DNA of 19,028 bases from an uncultured Clostridia bacterium (GTDB lineage: Bacteria > Bacillota > Clostridia > TANB77 > CAG-465), in contig CANRAK010000021.1 in NCBI GenBank assembly GCA_947628575.1, positions 1 to 19,028 of the forward strand, given 5' to 3'. Positions 7,400-13,850 of this stretch are shown here, piece after piece; position 1 is the first letter of the stretch, and every line of letters begins with the position of its first letter. Made by a program: the position numbers and the translations under genes. The notes below the pieces were generated by a model. That model was not told the DNA's origin and searched no databases. It saw nothing but the letters and a program-made list of their open reading frames with translations.

Positions 7400-8696
7400 A
7401 AGTAAAAATTCAGAAGCATTTTTAGAATTAGGTAATCAAGATACATTAGATGAAGAATTAGAAAAAGAATTAGAACAAAGCATAAATATAGTAAATAGAA
7501 ATAGGGAAGAATTAGATAGTCAAAGAGATGAAAGAATCAATAAATTCGCTAGAAATGCAAATGGAAAGCTAATTGAAAGAGAAAAGATAAGATATAAAAT
7601 AAGCACAAGCACAATACTTATAATTTGTGCGATTATAATTCTTGTTACATGGATAATTTATGATTATGGACCTATTTTTGGAATTAATATTTCCAATAAA
7701 AATAATAGTGATAATAAAATAGAGCTAGTAACAAAAGATACAGATATCTATGGAGTATATAATAATGAACTATATATTTACTCAAATAATACAATTTCTA
7801 CATATGATGAGAATAGTAAGCTTACATGGAATTTTACATTTTCAGATAGCTTCACTCCAAAAATTTATGTAGAAGGAAAGTATATGCTAGTTATTAATAA
7901 CTCTACAGGAATGATATATCTATTTGAAAGTCAAAATGAAATATTAAATAAAAAAATAGATGGTACTATAAAGAATGCTTTTTTAGATAAAAATGGTAAT
8001 ATGGCAATTGAATATTCTGTTTCATCAGGATATAACAACGTAATTAGTGTGTATGATAAAAAAGGAAATAGCAAATATGATGCATATCTAAGTCAAGAAA
8101 ACATAATATCATTAAAAATGTTAGATAATGCTAAAAAAATAATATTTTCTGAGGCTGTTACAAATTCATCAAGTATAGGTGTAAAGTTTAGATTAATAGA
8201 CATTAACAAAAAGAAAGAAGAACAAGTTAGAGAAATAGCTAGTTTAGATAATCAATTTGTATATGATTTTATTGTTGAAGGTAAGAAGATATATGCATTA
8301 TTAGACAACAAGATAATATCAGTAGATGTAGACAACTCTAATGTAGAAGTATTAAAAGAATTTGATAAAACACAAATGATATTTATAGCATTAAATACAA
8401 ACTATTATACATATTTAGAAAGAAATTTATCTGATGATAAATATGTTATAGAAAATGTAAATTATAATGGTGCAAATATAAACACTACTGAAATAGATTC
8501 TGTGCCTAAGAATATGATAAGCAGTGATTTTGTTAACTATTATATTTATCAAGACCATATATACATATTAAATAAATGGGGTGTAGAATTAAAAGAAAAG
8601 CCAATTAATTTTACTCCAAAAAAATGTGTTGTTTTCAATAATAATAAGAGTTTAGCTTTAATATACACAAATAAAATATATATTTATAATTTATAG
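7377..8696 (+). CDS. DUF5711-type single-pass membrane protein
   Basis: 439 residues. A charged cytoplasmic N terminus (poly-Lys, then Glu-rich repeats) is followed by one membrane helix at about residues 77-98 (ILIICAIIILVTWIIYDYG) and a long extracytoplasmic region of repeated beta-strand-like units such as DTDIYGVYNNELYIYSNNT and GKKIYALLDNKIISVDVD. This suggests a beta-propeller-like fold. The layout matches clostridial proteins annotated DUF5711, with no known biochemical role. An in-frame ATG at 7338 exists, but GGGAG at 7365-7369 favours ATG 7377, overlapping rarA by 23 nt. It is followed closely by cvpA, another membrane protein, so an envelope function is plausible but inferred. Confidence 0.75.
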   Translation: MRKKKKNESKNSEAFLELGNQDTLDEELEKELEQSINIVNRNREELDSQRDERINKFARNANGKLIEREKIRYKISTSTILIICAIIILVTWIIYDYGPIFGINISNKNNSDNKIELVTKDTDIYGVYNNELYIYSNNTISTYDENSKLTWNFTFSDSFTPKIYVEGKYMLVINNSTGMIYLFESQNEILNKKIDGTIKNAFLDKNGNMAIEYSVSSGYNNVISVYDKKGNSKYDAYLSQENIISLKMLDNAKKIIFSEAVTNSSSIGVKFRLIDINKKKEEQVREIASLDNQFVYDFIVEGKKIYALLDNKIISVDVDNSNVEVLKEFDKTQMIFIALNTNYYTYLERNLSDDKYVIENVNYNGANINTTEIDSVPKNMISSDFVNYYIYQDHIYILNKWGVELKEKPINFTPKKCVVFNNNKSLALIYTNKIYIYNL

Positions 8697-8713
8697 AAGG
8701 AGGGATTTATTAT

Positions 8714-9343
8714 ATGCTAATTTTAGATGTTATAGTTCTTGCACTTATAGCATTAGGAGCTTTTTCAGGACACAAAAAAGGTTTAGTAGGCATACTAGTT
8801 AGTTTTGCTGGTTTAATTTTATCTATTATTTTAGCATTTGCTTTCCAATCAGTAGTAGCAGAAGCCCTATGCAATTCTGGAATAGGTGACACTGTTACTA
8901 AAATGATAGAGGGCAATATGGAAAAAATGATAGACAATGGAGAAAATATGGAAGATTCTTTATATGCAAAGATATTATCTAGTAATATTACAAACGATCA
9001 AGTTAACCAAGCAGCAAAAAATCTAACAATGTTTATTATGAAAGGACTAAGCTTTATAGTAATATTCTTAGCAGTATATATAATATGTTATATTTTACAA
9101 ATGGTATTAAATCTTGTATTTAATTTACCAATACTTAGTTCTATTAATGGAATAGGTGGAACTATTGTAGGAGGTTTATCTGTACTTATTAAAATATGGA
9201 TAGTACTTGCTATATTATCATTTATTTCACCACTTCCAATGTTTTCATCAATCATGAATTATATAGACAAAACTGTTGTAACAAAATTCTTATATAATAC
9301 AAATTTTGTCGTATCAATAATCCAATCTGGATTAAAACTATAA
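8714..9343 (+). CDS. cvpA: CvpA family membrane protein
   Basis: 209 residues with about four hydrophobic helices: near 3-18, 25-45, 105-130 and 150-175. The N terminus (DVIVLALIALGAFSGHKKGLV) carries the G-x-x-x-G-K/R-G-L pattern typical of CvpA/YshB proteins, and the glycine-rich loop NGIGGTIVGGLSVLIKIW lies before the last helix. CvpA was named from colicin V production in E. coli; in Firmicutes its precise role is not settled, though envelope roles have been proposed. The ribosome binding site AAGGAGGG (8697-8704) directly follows the upstream stop codon. Last gene of the rarA operon. Confidence 0.87.
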   Translation: MLILDVIVLALIALGAFSGHKKGLVGILVSFAGLILSIILAFAFQSVVAEALCNSGIGDTVTKMIEGNMEKMIDNGENMEDSLYAKILSSNITNDQVNQAAKNLTMFIMKGLSFIVIFLAVYIICYILQMVLNLVFNLPILSSINGIGGTIVGGLSVLIKIWIVLAILSFISPLPMFSSIMNYIDKTVVTKFLYNTNFVVSIIQSGLKL

Positions 9344-9346
9344 AAT

Positions 9347-9383
9347 AGAAGTTATGCAATAGCATAACTTCTAAATCTTTTTT
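9347..9383 (+). terminator. Rho-independent terminator after cvpA
   Basis: A perfect 11-bp stem (AGAAGTTATGC at 9347-9357 with its complement at 9362-9372) and a 4-nt loop. The T run (9377-9383) is offset a few bases from the stem and ends right at the ATG of comEA. Confidence 0.82.
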
Positions 9384-9992
9384 ATGAAAGGAGTAATTTT
9401 TATTCTTAATATATTTAATTCTATAAAAGATTTTATTCAAAGAAACAAGTCATACATAATTATATTCTTAATTTTTTTAATTTCAGTAATATCATTAGTT
9501 ATCCAAAATATAAAAGAAAAAGATACAGTAGTTATAAACAATAACAAACTAGAAAAAAATGAATATGAAGGAAAAATAGCTGTCTATATTGCAGGTGAGG
9601 TAAAAAAGCCAGGTGTATACTATATAGAAGAAAACACAAGATTAGATGATTTAATTAAAGAATGTGGTGGGTTTACAGATAATGCAGATATATCTGAGCT
9701 AAATTTAGCAGAAAAACTTAATGATTCAGATAAAATAGAAGTACCAAAAATTACAAAAGAAGATGTAGAAGATGAAGAGAGTAATGATGTAAGTGAAAGT
9801 GATTTAGTTAATATAAATACAGCTTCTGTAGACGAATTAAAGACATTAAAAGGAATAGGAGATACACTTGCTAATAACATTATAGAATACAGGAAAAACA
9901 ATAAATTTAGTTCAATAGAGGATATTTTAAATGTTAACGGAATAGGTAAATCTAAATTTGAAGCTATAAAAGAATATATTTGTGTAAATTAA
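9384..9992 (+). CDS. comEA: Competence DNA receptor ComEA
   Basis: 202 residues if begun at ATG 9384. One N-terminal membrane anchor (YIIIFLIFLISVISLVI) is followed by an SLBB-type domain (IAVYIAGEVKKPGVYYIEE to LAEKLNDSDKIEVP), an acidic linker (EDVEDEESNDVSESD), and a C-terminal double helix-hairpin-helix DNA-binding domain (VNINTASVDELKTLKGIG, then ILNVNGIGKSKFEAIKEYI). ComEA binds incoming DNA at the membrane during transformation. The start is uncertain: the only good ribosome binding site, AAAGGAG at 9387-9393, lies inside the first codons. Initiation could therefore be at an unusual ATT (9402), giving about 196 residues. No comEC is adjacent. The gene may depend on read-through of the preceding terminator or on an unseen promoter. 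Confidence 0.9.
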   Translation: MKGVIFILNIFNSIKDFIQRNKSYIIIFLIFLISVISLVIQNIKEKDTVVINNNKLEKNEYEGKIAVYIAGEVKKPGVYYIEENTRLDDLIKECGGFTDNADISELNLAEKLNDSDKIEVPKITKEDVEDEESNDVSESDLVNINTASVDELKTLKGIGDTLANNIIEYRKNNKFSSIEDILNVNGIGKSKFEAIKEYICVN

Positions 9993-10009
9993 ATAAAATT
10001 ATAATAGGT

Positions 10010-10555
10010 ATGAGACTATACATATATTTAAATAAAGATATAATAAAAAGCATTGCAGCTATAATGAATGATATTTCTTTTAATATTGATATATTTGAGT
10101 ATTCTGAGAAAAAGGGCTATACTACAAATAATAATTTAATTATTAGACCAGAACTTGAAAATGGAAATAAAAGATGCGAAGATAAAAATGAATGCTACTG
10201 TAGAAATAGACTAGATCTGTCAAAAGAAAATGGGAATTTATGCAATTATCAAGTTGAAAAAAAGTATATAAATATAGAAGATATATCTAATATAAAAAAT
10301 AATAGTTTCTATTACAATATACTAGAAAAAATTCCGTTAGATAATAGAATAAAAGAAATACGAGGAAAAATAACTAATTTAGAAGAAACAGGATTTAATA
10401 TTGAGGCAAATAGATTTTTAATGGAAGATAGTATATATAATACAGTAAAAGAATTATATGAAAATATATGTGATATAGTTATTATTGGATATAAAATTAA
10501 TTGTTTAAATGAAGAACACGATGTGTTTAAAATTATTGCTGTTTATATAGAATAA
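10010..10555 (+). CDS. Unrecognised 181-aa protein with a cysteine cluster
   Basis: I do not recognise this family. The best start is ATG 10010, 17 nt after comEA, with a weak AATAGG just upstream; an earlier GTG at 9980 inside comEA has no ribosome binding site. The N terminus (MRLYIYLNKDIIKSIAAIM) looks like a small alpha/beta domain. Four cysteines, 56, 62, 64 and 78, form a C-x5-C-x-C-x13-C cluster that could bind a metal. The C terminus returns to hydrophobic strands (CDIVIIGYKI, FKIIAVYIE). There is no signal peptide or membrane segment. Its position after comEA suggests co-transcription but does not establish a role in DNA uptake. Confidence 0.72.
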   Translation: MRLYIYLNKDIIKSIAAIMNDISFNIDIFEYSEKKGYTTNNNLIIRPELENGNKRCEDKNECYCRNRLDLSKENGNLCNYQVEKKYINIEDISNIKNNSFYYNILEKIPLDNRIKEIRGKITNLEETGFNIEANRFLMEDSIYNTVKELYENICDIVIIGYKINCLNEEHDVFKIIAVYIE

Positions 10556-10585
10556 AACCTCAGATATAAATTAATCTAAGGTTTT
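10554..10585. terminator. Bidirectional terminator between convergent genes
   Basis: AAAACCTCAGAT (10554-10565) pairs with ATCTAAGGTTTT (10574-10585) with one mismatch. Each arm supplies A or T runs, so it can stop transcription from both sides; it overlaps the stop codons of both flanking genes. Confidence 0.75.
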
Positions 10586-11600
10586 AAAATTCATTAAATA
10601 TTTTTTCTATATATTCCATATTATTATTAACCATCTCTATAAATTTTGGTGCAAGTTCAGGATCAAACTGTGTTCCAGAATTCTTTTCAATCTCAGATAA
10701 AGCAAATTCAATTGTTGCACCTTCTTTATATGTTCTTTTTGAAACTATAGCATCAAAAGAATCACATATAGATAGTATCCTTGCAAGAAACGGTATTTGT
10801 TTTCCTTTTATTTTTGCTGGATAGCCGTTGCCATCATAACGCTCATGATGATAGTACATGATAGGATAAATATCCTTATATATATCTGATACTGAAAATA
10901 TATTAGCTGCAATAACAGGATGAGTCTTTATTACTTGGTATTCGTCATCTGTAAGACGAGTTGTTTTTAGTAATATATTATCTGGTATCCCTATTTTCCC
11001 TATATCATGGAAGGCAGCTGCTATTTGTAAATCAGAAATTTGTCTAGCATCTAATTTTAAATATTTTGAGAAAACGTCAGCAAGCAAAGTAACTCTACGC
11101 GAATGTTCTTCAGTATAATGGTCTTTAGCTCCGACTGTTTGTAATAATATTTTTGCAAAATCGACTAAGTAATGTTCTAGTTTAGAATTCATACTTTTAA
11201 TATTATTAATCTGCTCAATATATTTTATACCGCTTTGAATAAGCATTATTAGGTTATCAAATTTATTACTTTTTTCATAATAAGCTTGTATATCTAATTG
11301 TTGCATTACCTCTATTGACGGTGCTAAATCCTTATGAATAGACATTAGTATTATATATATTTCTTTATTAAATTCTCTGACTGTTTCTACAATTTTATCG
11401 CCTTTTACTGGTGTCATCAAATAATTGACAATTAAAATATCATAATGGTTTTTTCGCAGTTCTTCAATTGCGGATAAAGGTTCAGTGTATGTTTTTACAA
11501 AGTGCCCATATCTTCTTAATACGACAGAAAGAACATCCATCATATTTATATCGTCATCGATAACTAGTATTTTGGCGCTAACTAATTTATCGTTATTCAT
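10584..11600 (-). CDS. Response regulator with HD-GYP domain, Asn at phosphosite
   Basis: 338 residues: receiver-like domain (about 10-125), linker helix, then HD-GYP domain (about 145-335). HD-GYP proteins hydrolyse cyclic di-GMP or related dinucleotides. The catalytic signature looks intact: HDIGK (198-202) with the HD pair, KTHP with His227, HH at 251-252 in HHERYDGNGYP, and the GYP triad 259-261, followed by ARILSICDSFDA. The receiver keeps acidic pocket residues Asp15-17, Ser87 and Lys110, but the phospho-accepting aspartate is replaced by Asn59 (DILIVNYLMTP). No histidine kinase is adjacent. The start is supported by AGGTG 8 nt upstream of the ATG at 11600. Expected to control motility or biofilm state, independently of phosphorylation if Asn59 is real. 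Confidence 0.93.
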   Translation of the reverse strand: MNNDKLVSAKILVIDDDINMMDVLSVVLRRYGHFVKTYTEPLSAIEELRKNHYDILIVNYLMTPVKGDKIVETVREFNKEIYIILMSIHKDLAPSIEVMQQLDIQAYYEKSNKFDNLIMLIQSGIKYIEQINNIKSMNSKLEHYLVDFAKILLQTVGAKDHYTEEHSRRVTLLADVFSKYLKLDARQISDLQIAAAFHDIGKIGIPDNILLKTTRLTDDEYQVIKTHPVIAANIFSVSDIYKDIYPIMYYHHERYDGNGYPAKIKGKQIPFLARILSICDSFDAIVSKRTYKEGATIEFALSEIEKNSGTQFDPELAPKFIEMVNNNMEYIEKIFNEF

Positions 11601-11620
11601 ACGTTTTCACCTATGCTAAT

Positions 11621-11649
11621 AGTATATCAAAATATGTCAAAATAATCAA
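11621..11649 (-). promoter_or_regulatory. Sigma-A promoter for the HD-GYP gene
   Basis: Read on the minus strand: TTGATT (11649-11644), a 17-nt spacer, and TATACT (11626-11621). The start near 11614 is only a few bases before the AGGTG site, so the leader is very short and leaves no room for a riboswitch. Confidence 0.65.
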
Positions 11650-11696
11650 GATAAATATTAATTAGCAATAAAATAGAAAAAATTTTAAATAAGGTA

Positions 11697-11725
11697 TTGA
11701 CAAATTGAAATAAAAAAACTATACT
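11697..11725 (+). promoter_or_regulatory. Orphan sigma-A-type promoter pointing rightward
   Basis: TTGACA (11697-11702), exactly 17 nt, and TATACT (11720-11725): one of the best promoter matches in the window. It faces away from the HD-GYP gene and toward the 3' end of mecA, with no plus-strand gene before rpsF a kilobase away. It would make a non-coding or antisense transcript starting near 11732. Confidence 0.55.
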
Positions 11726-11841
11726 TAATATGCTTTTATGAATATAAAGCGTAAACACAAACAACTTTATTTAATTATTTATAATTTTTTTCGTCAGATT
11801 TAATCGCAATATTTATATTTATTTTTTCTAAATTTTTATCG

Positions 11842-11897
11842 GTTAGATATAAATCCAATTTAAAAAATTATTTTTTTCTATATCTGAAATATCTAAC
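11842..11897. repeat. Inverted repeat with alternative pairings
   Basis: GTTAGATAT (11842-11850) is perfectly complementary to ATATCTAAC (11889-11897). The overlapping AGATATA (11845-11851) can instead pair with TATATCT (11879-11885). The two stems exclude each other. They lie downstream of the orphan promoter. Confidence 0.45.
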
Positions 11898-11944
11898 TAT
11901 TAGTATAAATATTTTCGTCGTATTAATATCTGTTTAATTTAATC

Positions 11945-11973
11945 TGAAAAAAAATCAGGAATTACTCCTGATT
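11945..11973 (-). terminator. Rho-independent terminator after mecA
   Basis: AATCAGGA (11953-11960) pairs with TCCTGATT (11966-11973), loop 5 nt. On the minus strand the stem is followed by a long T run. It overlaps the mecA stop codon. Confidence 0.85.
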
Positions 11974-12555
11974 AAATTTCATTAATTTTTGTATTGCTCT
12001 TTTATCTATGATTACTTTTCCTTTTTCCTTTATAGTAGTGTAAAACATACTATAAGAAAAGTATCTAGAGCAATACTCACTTAATATCACAAATGTTTTA
12101 ATAAACTTTTTATTCTTAATAGCACTATCACTAAATAGTATAAAAAATCTATCATCATATTTATACAAAGTGTTGTTTCCAAAGAATAAGTTTTCATCTT
12201 TAACAACATCACAAAAATTTAAAATCGCATCTAAAGAATTAAATTGATATAATTGTGAGTCTATCCTATAAAGTATTTTTCTGCGATTTTTATTATATGT
12301 GTTTATATCTGGTAGATTTTCTACTTTAGTTATAGTTAAAATTACTGTATTATTATTTTTAGAACAGGCTTCTATAAAAATATGTGAGTCGTCAAACTCT
12401 TCATCTAAATTAGATTCCTCTATCAAACTTGCATATAAATTTTTAGCAACAGAATTGTTTTTTTCTATATCATTAATAGTTATGTTACGCATTTTTAGTT
12501 CTTCATAAGAAAGAATAAATTTAACTTTGTTTTCATCTACTTTTTCTACTTTCAT
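11962..12555 (-). CDS. mecA: MecA-type adaptor protein for ClpC
   Basis: 197 residues. MecA proteins deliver substrates, classically the competence regulator ComK, to the ClpCP protease. The N-terminal domain matches the family start: MKVEKVDENKVKFILSYEEL, then NDIEKN, then an acidic stretch (EESNLDEEFDDSH) and the strand VILTITKV. A low-complexity linker follows, then a C-terminal ClpC-binding domain with YQFNSLDAILNFCD, NTLYKYDDRFFILFSD, and a closing KGKVIIDKRAIQKLMKF. The ribosome binding site AGGAGG is upstream on the minus strand. It stands alone with its own promoter and terminator. Clostridia generally lack ComK, so the substrates here are unknown. Sequence similarity is moderate, but the whole-length layout fits. 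Confidence 0.85.
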   Translation of the reverse strand: MKVEKVDENKVKFILSYEELKMRNITINDIEKNNSVAKNLYASLIEESNLDEEFDDSHIFIEACSKNNNTVILTITKVENLPDINTYNKNRRKILYRIDSQLYQFNSLDAILNFCDVVKDENLFFGNNTLYKYDDRFFILFSDSAIKNKKFIKTFVILSEYCSRYFSYSMFYTTIKEKGKVIIDKRAIQKLMKFNQE

Positions 12556-12599
12556 AGTATCAGTCCTCCTAGTAGATATAAATCTATATTAATATATGT

Positions 12600-12628
12600 A
12601 TTATATAATCATTAAGTTACAAAGTCAA
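12600..12628 (-). promoter_or_regulatory. Sigma-A promoter for mecA
   Basis: Minus strand: TTGACT (12628-12623), a 17-nt spacer, and TATAAT (12605-12600). The leader is about 38 nt and contains a short TAGAT/ATCTA hairpin just ahead of the ribosome binding site. Confidence 0.7.
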
Positions 12629-12670
12629 CATTAAAATAGTTAAAATAAAATGCAAATAAATAAATAAAAG

Positions 12671-12699
12671 TTGCAAATTACATAATATTGTGATATAAT
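12671..12699 (+). promoter_or_regulatory. Sigma-A promoter for rpsF-ssb-rpsR
   Basis: TTGCAA (12671-12676), a 17-nt spacer, and TATAAT (12694-12699). It diverges from the mecA promoter; the predicted start near 12706 gives a leader of about 60 nt. Confidence 0.75.
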
Positions 12700-12719
12700 T
12701 ACCCCAGTTAATTTTCCTT

Positions 12720-12738
12720 ACTATGCTTAGTGCATAGT
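12720..12738 (+). promoter_or_regulatory. Hairpin in the rpsF leader
   Basis: A perfect 7-bp stem (ACTATGC with GCATAGT) around TTAGT, ending 12 nt before the AGGAGGTG site at 12751-12758. It may be a ribosomal-protein control site, but the bulged CCG motif of the known S6:S18 element is not evident. Confidence 0.45.
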
Positions 12739-12767
12739 CAGAAGTCCAAGAGGAGGTGAGTTGAGTC

Positions 12768-13052
12768 ATGAATAAATACGAATCAGTTATAATCCTTTCA
12801 GCTAATGCATCTGAAGAAGCTATGGCTGCTTTTGGTGAAAGAATGAAAGAATTAATTTCTGCTAATGGCACACTTACAAATGTAGAGGAATGGGGTAAAA
12901 AAACATTCGCTTATGATATTAAAAAGCAAAAAGAAGGTTTTTATACTTTATTTACATTTGAAGCTAAACCAGAATTTATTGCAGAACTTGATAGAGTTCT
13001 AAGACTAGATGAAATAGTTTTAAAACACATGGTAGTAAAAATAGAAGACTAA
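12768..13052 (+). CDS. rpsF: Ribosomal protein bS6
   Basis: 94 residues, a small-subunit protein that binds 16S rRNA as a pair with bS18. Typical features are MNKYESVIILSANASEEAM, then NVEEWGKKTFAYDIKKQKEGFY, the central strand YTLFTFEAKPEFIAELDR, and the C-terminal RLDEIVLKHMVVKIE. AGGAGGTG lies 9 nt before ATG. It heads the classic rpsF-ssb-rpsR operon, which keeps both members of the S6:S18 pair together. Confidence 0.97.
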   Translation: MNKYESVIILSANASEEAMAAFGERMKELISANGTLTNVEEWGKKTFAYDIKKQKEGFYTLFTFEAKPEFIAELDRVLRLDEIVLKHMVVKIED

Positions 13053-13072
13053 TATTTAGAGGGGGAGATTAA

Positions 13073-13480
13073 ATGAACAAATTTCAATTTATGGGGAGAT
13101 TAACAAGAGACCCTGAGTCAAGAGTAACACCAAATACAAATACAGCAGTAACTACTTTTTCAATTGCTGTAAATAGAAGATTTGCTGATGCAAATGGTGA
13201 AAGAAAAGCAGACTTTTTTAATATAACTGCTTTTGGAAAACTTGCAGATTTTTGTGCAAAATATTATAGAAAAGGACAACAAGTATTAGTCGAAGGTAGA
13301 ATTCAAAACAGAACTTGGGATGATCAAAATGGTCAAAAAAGATATGCTACAGACTATATAGTTGAAAACGCATATTTTGCTGATTCAAGAAGAGATCAAG
13401 CTATGGCTGAAGATGTACCTTCATCTAGTATGGATGGTGAGTTTATAACAGTTGAGGATACTGATGATTTACCATTTTAA
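13073..13480 (+). CDS. ssb: Single-stranded DNA-binding protein
   Basis: 135 residues. The OB fold (about 1-105) starts MNKFQFMGRLTRDPESR and includes FSIAVNRRFADANGERKADFFNITAFGKLADFCAKYYRKGQQVLVEGRIQ. A short linker and the conserved acidic tail ending DTDDLPF follow; the tail recruits replication and repair proteins. It is shorter than many SSBs because the linker is brief (about 20 residues). GGGGGAG precedes the ATG by 5 nt. Placement between rpsF and rpsR is the standard arrangement for the housekeeping copy. Confidence 0.97.
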   Translation: MNKFQFMGRLTRDPESRVTPNTNTAVTTFSIAVNRRFADANGERKADFFNITAFGKLADFCAKYYRKGQQVLVEGRIQNRTWDDQNGQKRYATDYIVENAYFADSRRDQAMAEDVPSSSMDGEFITVEDTDDLPF

Positions 13481-13513
13481 TTAATATATTAGTTAAAAGG
13501 AGGATAAAATACA

Positions 13514-13771
13514 ATGGCTGATAACAGAAAAAGAAACAGCAAAAATGACAAACCATATAGAAGACCTAGAAAAAAGGTTTGCGTTTTTTGTGCTGAAAAA
13601 ATTGATGAAATAGATTACAAAGATGTTGAAAAATTAAGAAAATATGTAAGCGATAAAGGTAAAATCTTACCAAGAAGAGTAACTGGCGCTTGCGCTAAAC
13701 ATCAAAGAAAAATAACTGAAGCTATTAAAAGAGCTAGAACAATAGCACTTTTACCATATACAGTTAAATAA
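13514..13771 (+). CDS. rpsR: Ribosomal protein bS18, zinc-binding type
   Basis: 85 residues, partner of bS6 in the 30S platform. The family core IDYKDVEKLRKYVSDKGKILPRRVTG and the basic C terminus are present. Cys23, Cys26, Cys60 and His63 form a CxxC...CxxH set, so this is the cysteine-containing (zinc ribbon, C+) version rather than the zinc-free one. AAGGAGG lies 10 nt upstream of ATG 13514. Last gene of the operon, followed by a strong terminator. Confidence 0.97.
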   Translation: MADNRKRNSKNDKPYRRPRKKVCVFCAEKIDEIDYKDVEKLRKYVSDKGKILPRRVTGACAKHQRKITEAIKRARTIALLPYTVK

Positions 13772-13774
13772 TAT

Positions 13775-13805
13775 AAAAGCAACTAGAAATTCTAGTTGCT
13801 TTTAT
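13775..13805 (+). terminator. Rho-independent terminator after rpsR
   Basis: A perfect 13-bp stem (13775-13787 with 13791-13803, core AGCAACTAGA) and 3-nt loop; the T run is part of the descending arm. Confidence 0.9.
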
Positions 13806-13807
13806 TC

Positions 13808-13834
13808 ACGTTTGGTATAAAAAATCATAAAATA
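13808..13834 (+). promoter_or_regulatory. Candidate sigma-K promoter for yabG
   Basis: CATAAAATA (13826-13834) fits the sigma-K -10 consensus CATAnnnTA, with AC at 13808-13809 as the -35 element and a 16-nt spacer. yabG is sigma-K dependent in Bacillus subtilis. The predicted start falls at or next to the GAGGTG site. Confidence 0.5.
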
Positions 13835-13850
13835 CTATGAGGTGATTATT

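Larger units (their letters stand above)
11650..11944. other. Non-coding stretch between HD-GYP gene and mecA
   Basis: About 300 bases of very AT-rich sequence without a credible gene. It contains a strong plus-strand promoter (11697-11725), a small hairpin (GCTTTTAT with ATAAAGC around 11732-11750) and an inverted repeat (11842-11897). Several T-runs are present but none sits right after a GC-rich stem. The longest small frame after the promoter is a 21-codon ORF from ATG 11738 without a ribosome binding site. Confidence 0.5.

Noticed and set aside
9270..9310. Promoter for comEA inside the end of cvpA
   Set aside because: TATAAT at 9293-9298 has no acceptable -35 box at 16-18 nt.
11601..11660. 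Cyclic di-GMP riboswitch ahead of the HD-GYP gene
   Set aside because: The predicted transcript starts within about 15 nt of the start codon, leaving no space, and no such fold is visible.
12700..12767. Known S6:S18-binding leader motif upstream of rpsF
   Set aside because: A 7-bp hairpin is present, but the CCG-bulge signature of the known element was not seen, so only a plain hairpin is reported.
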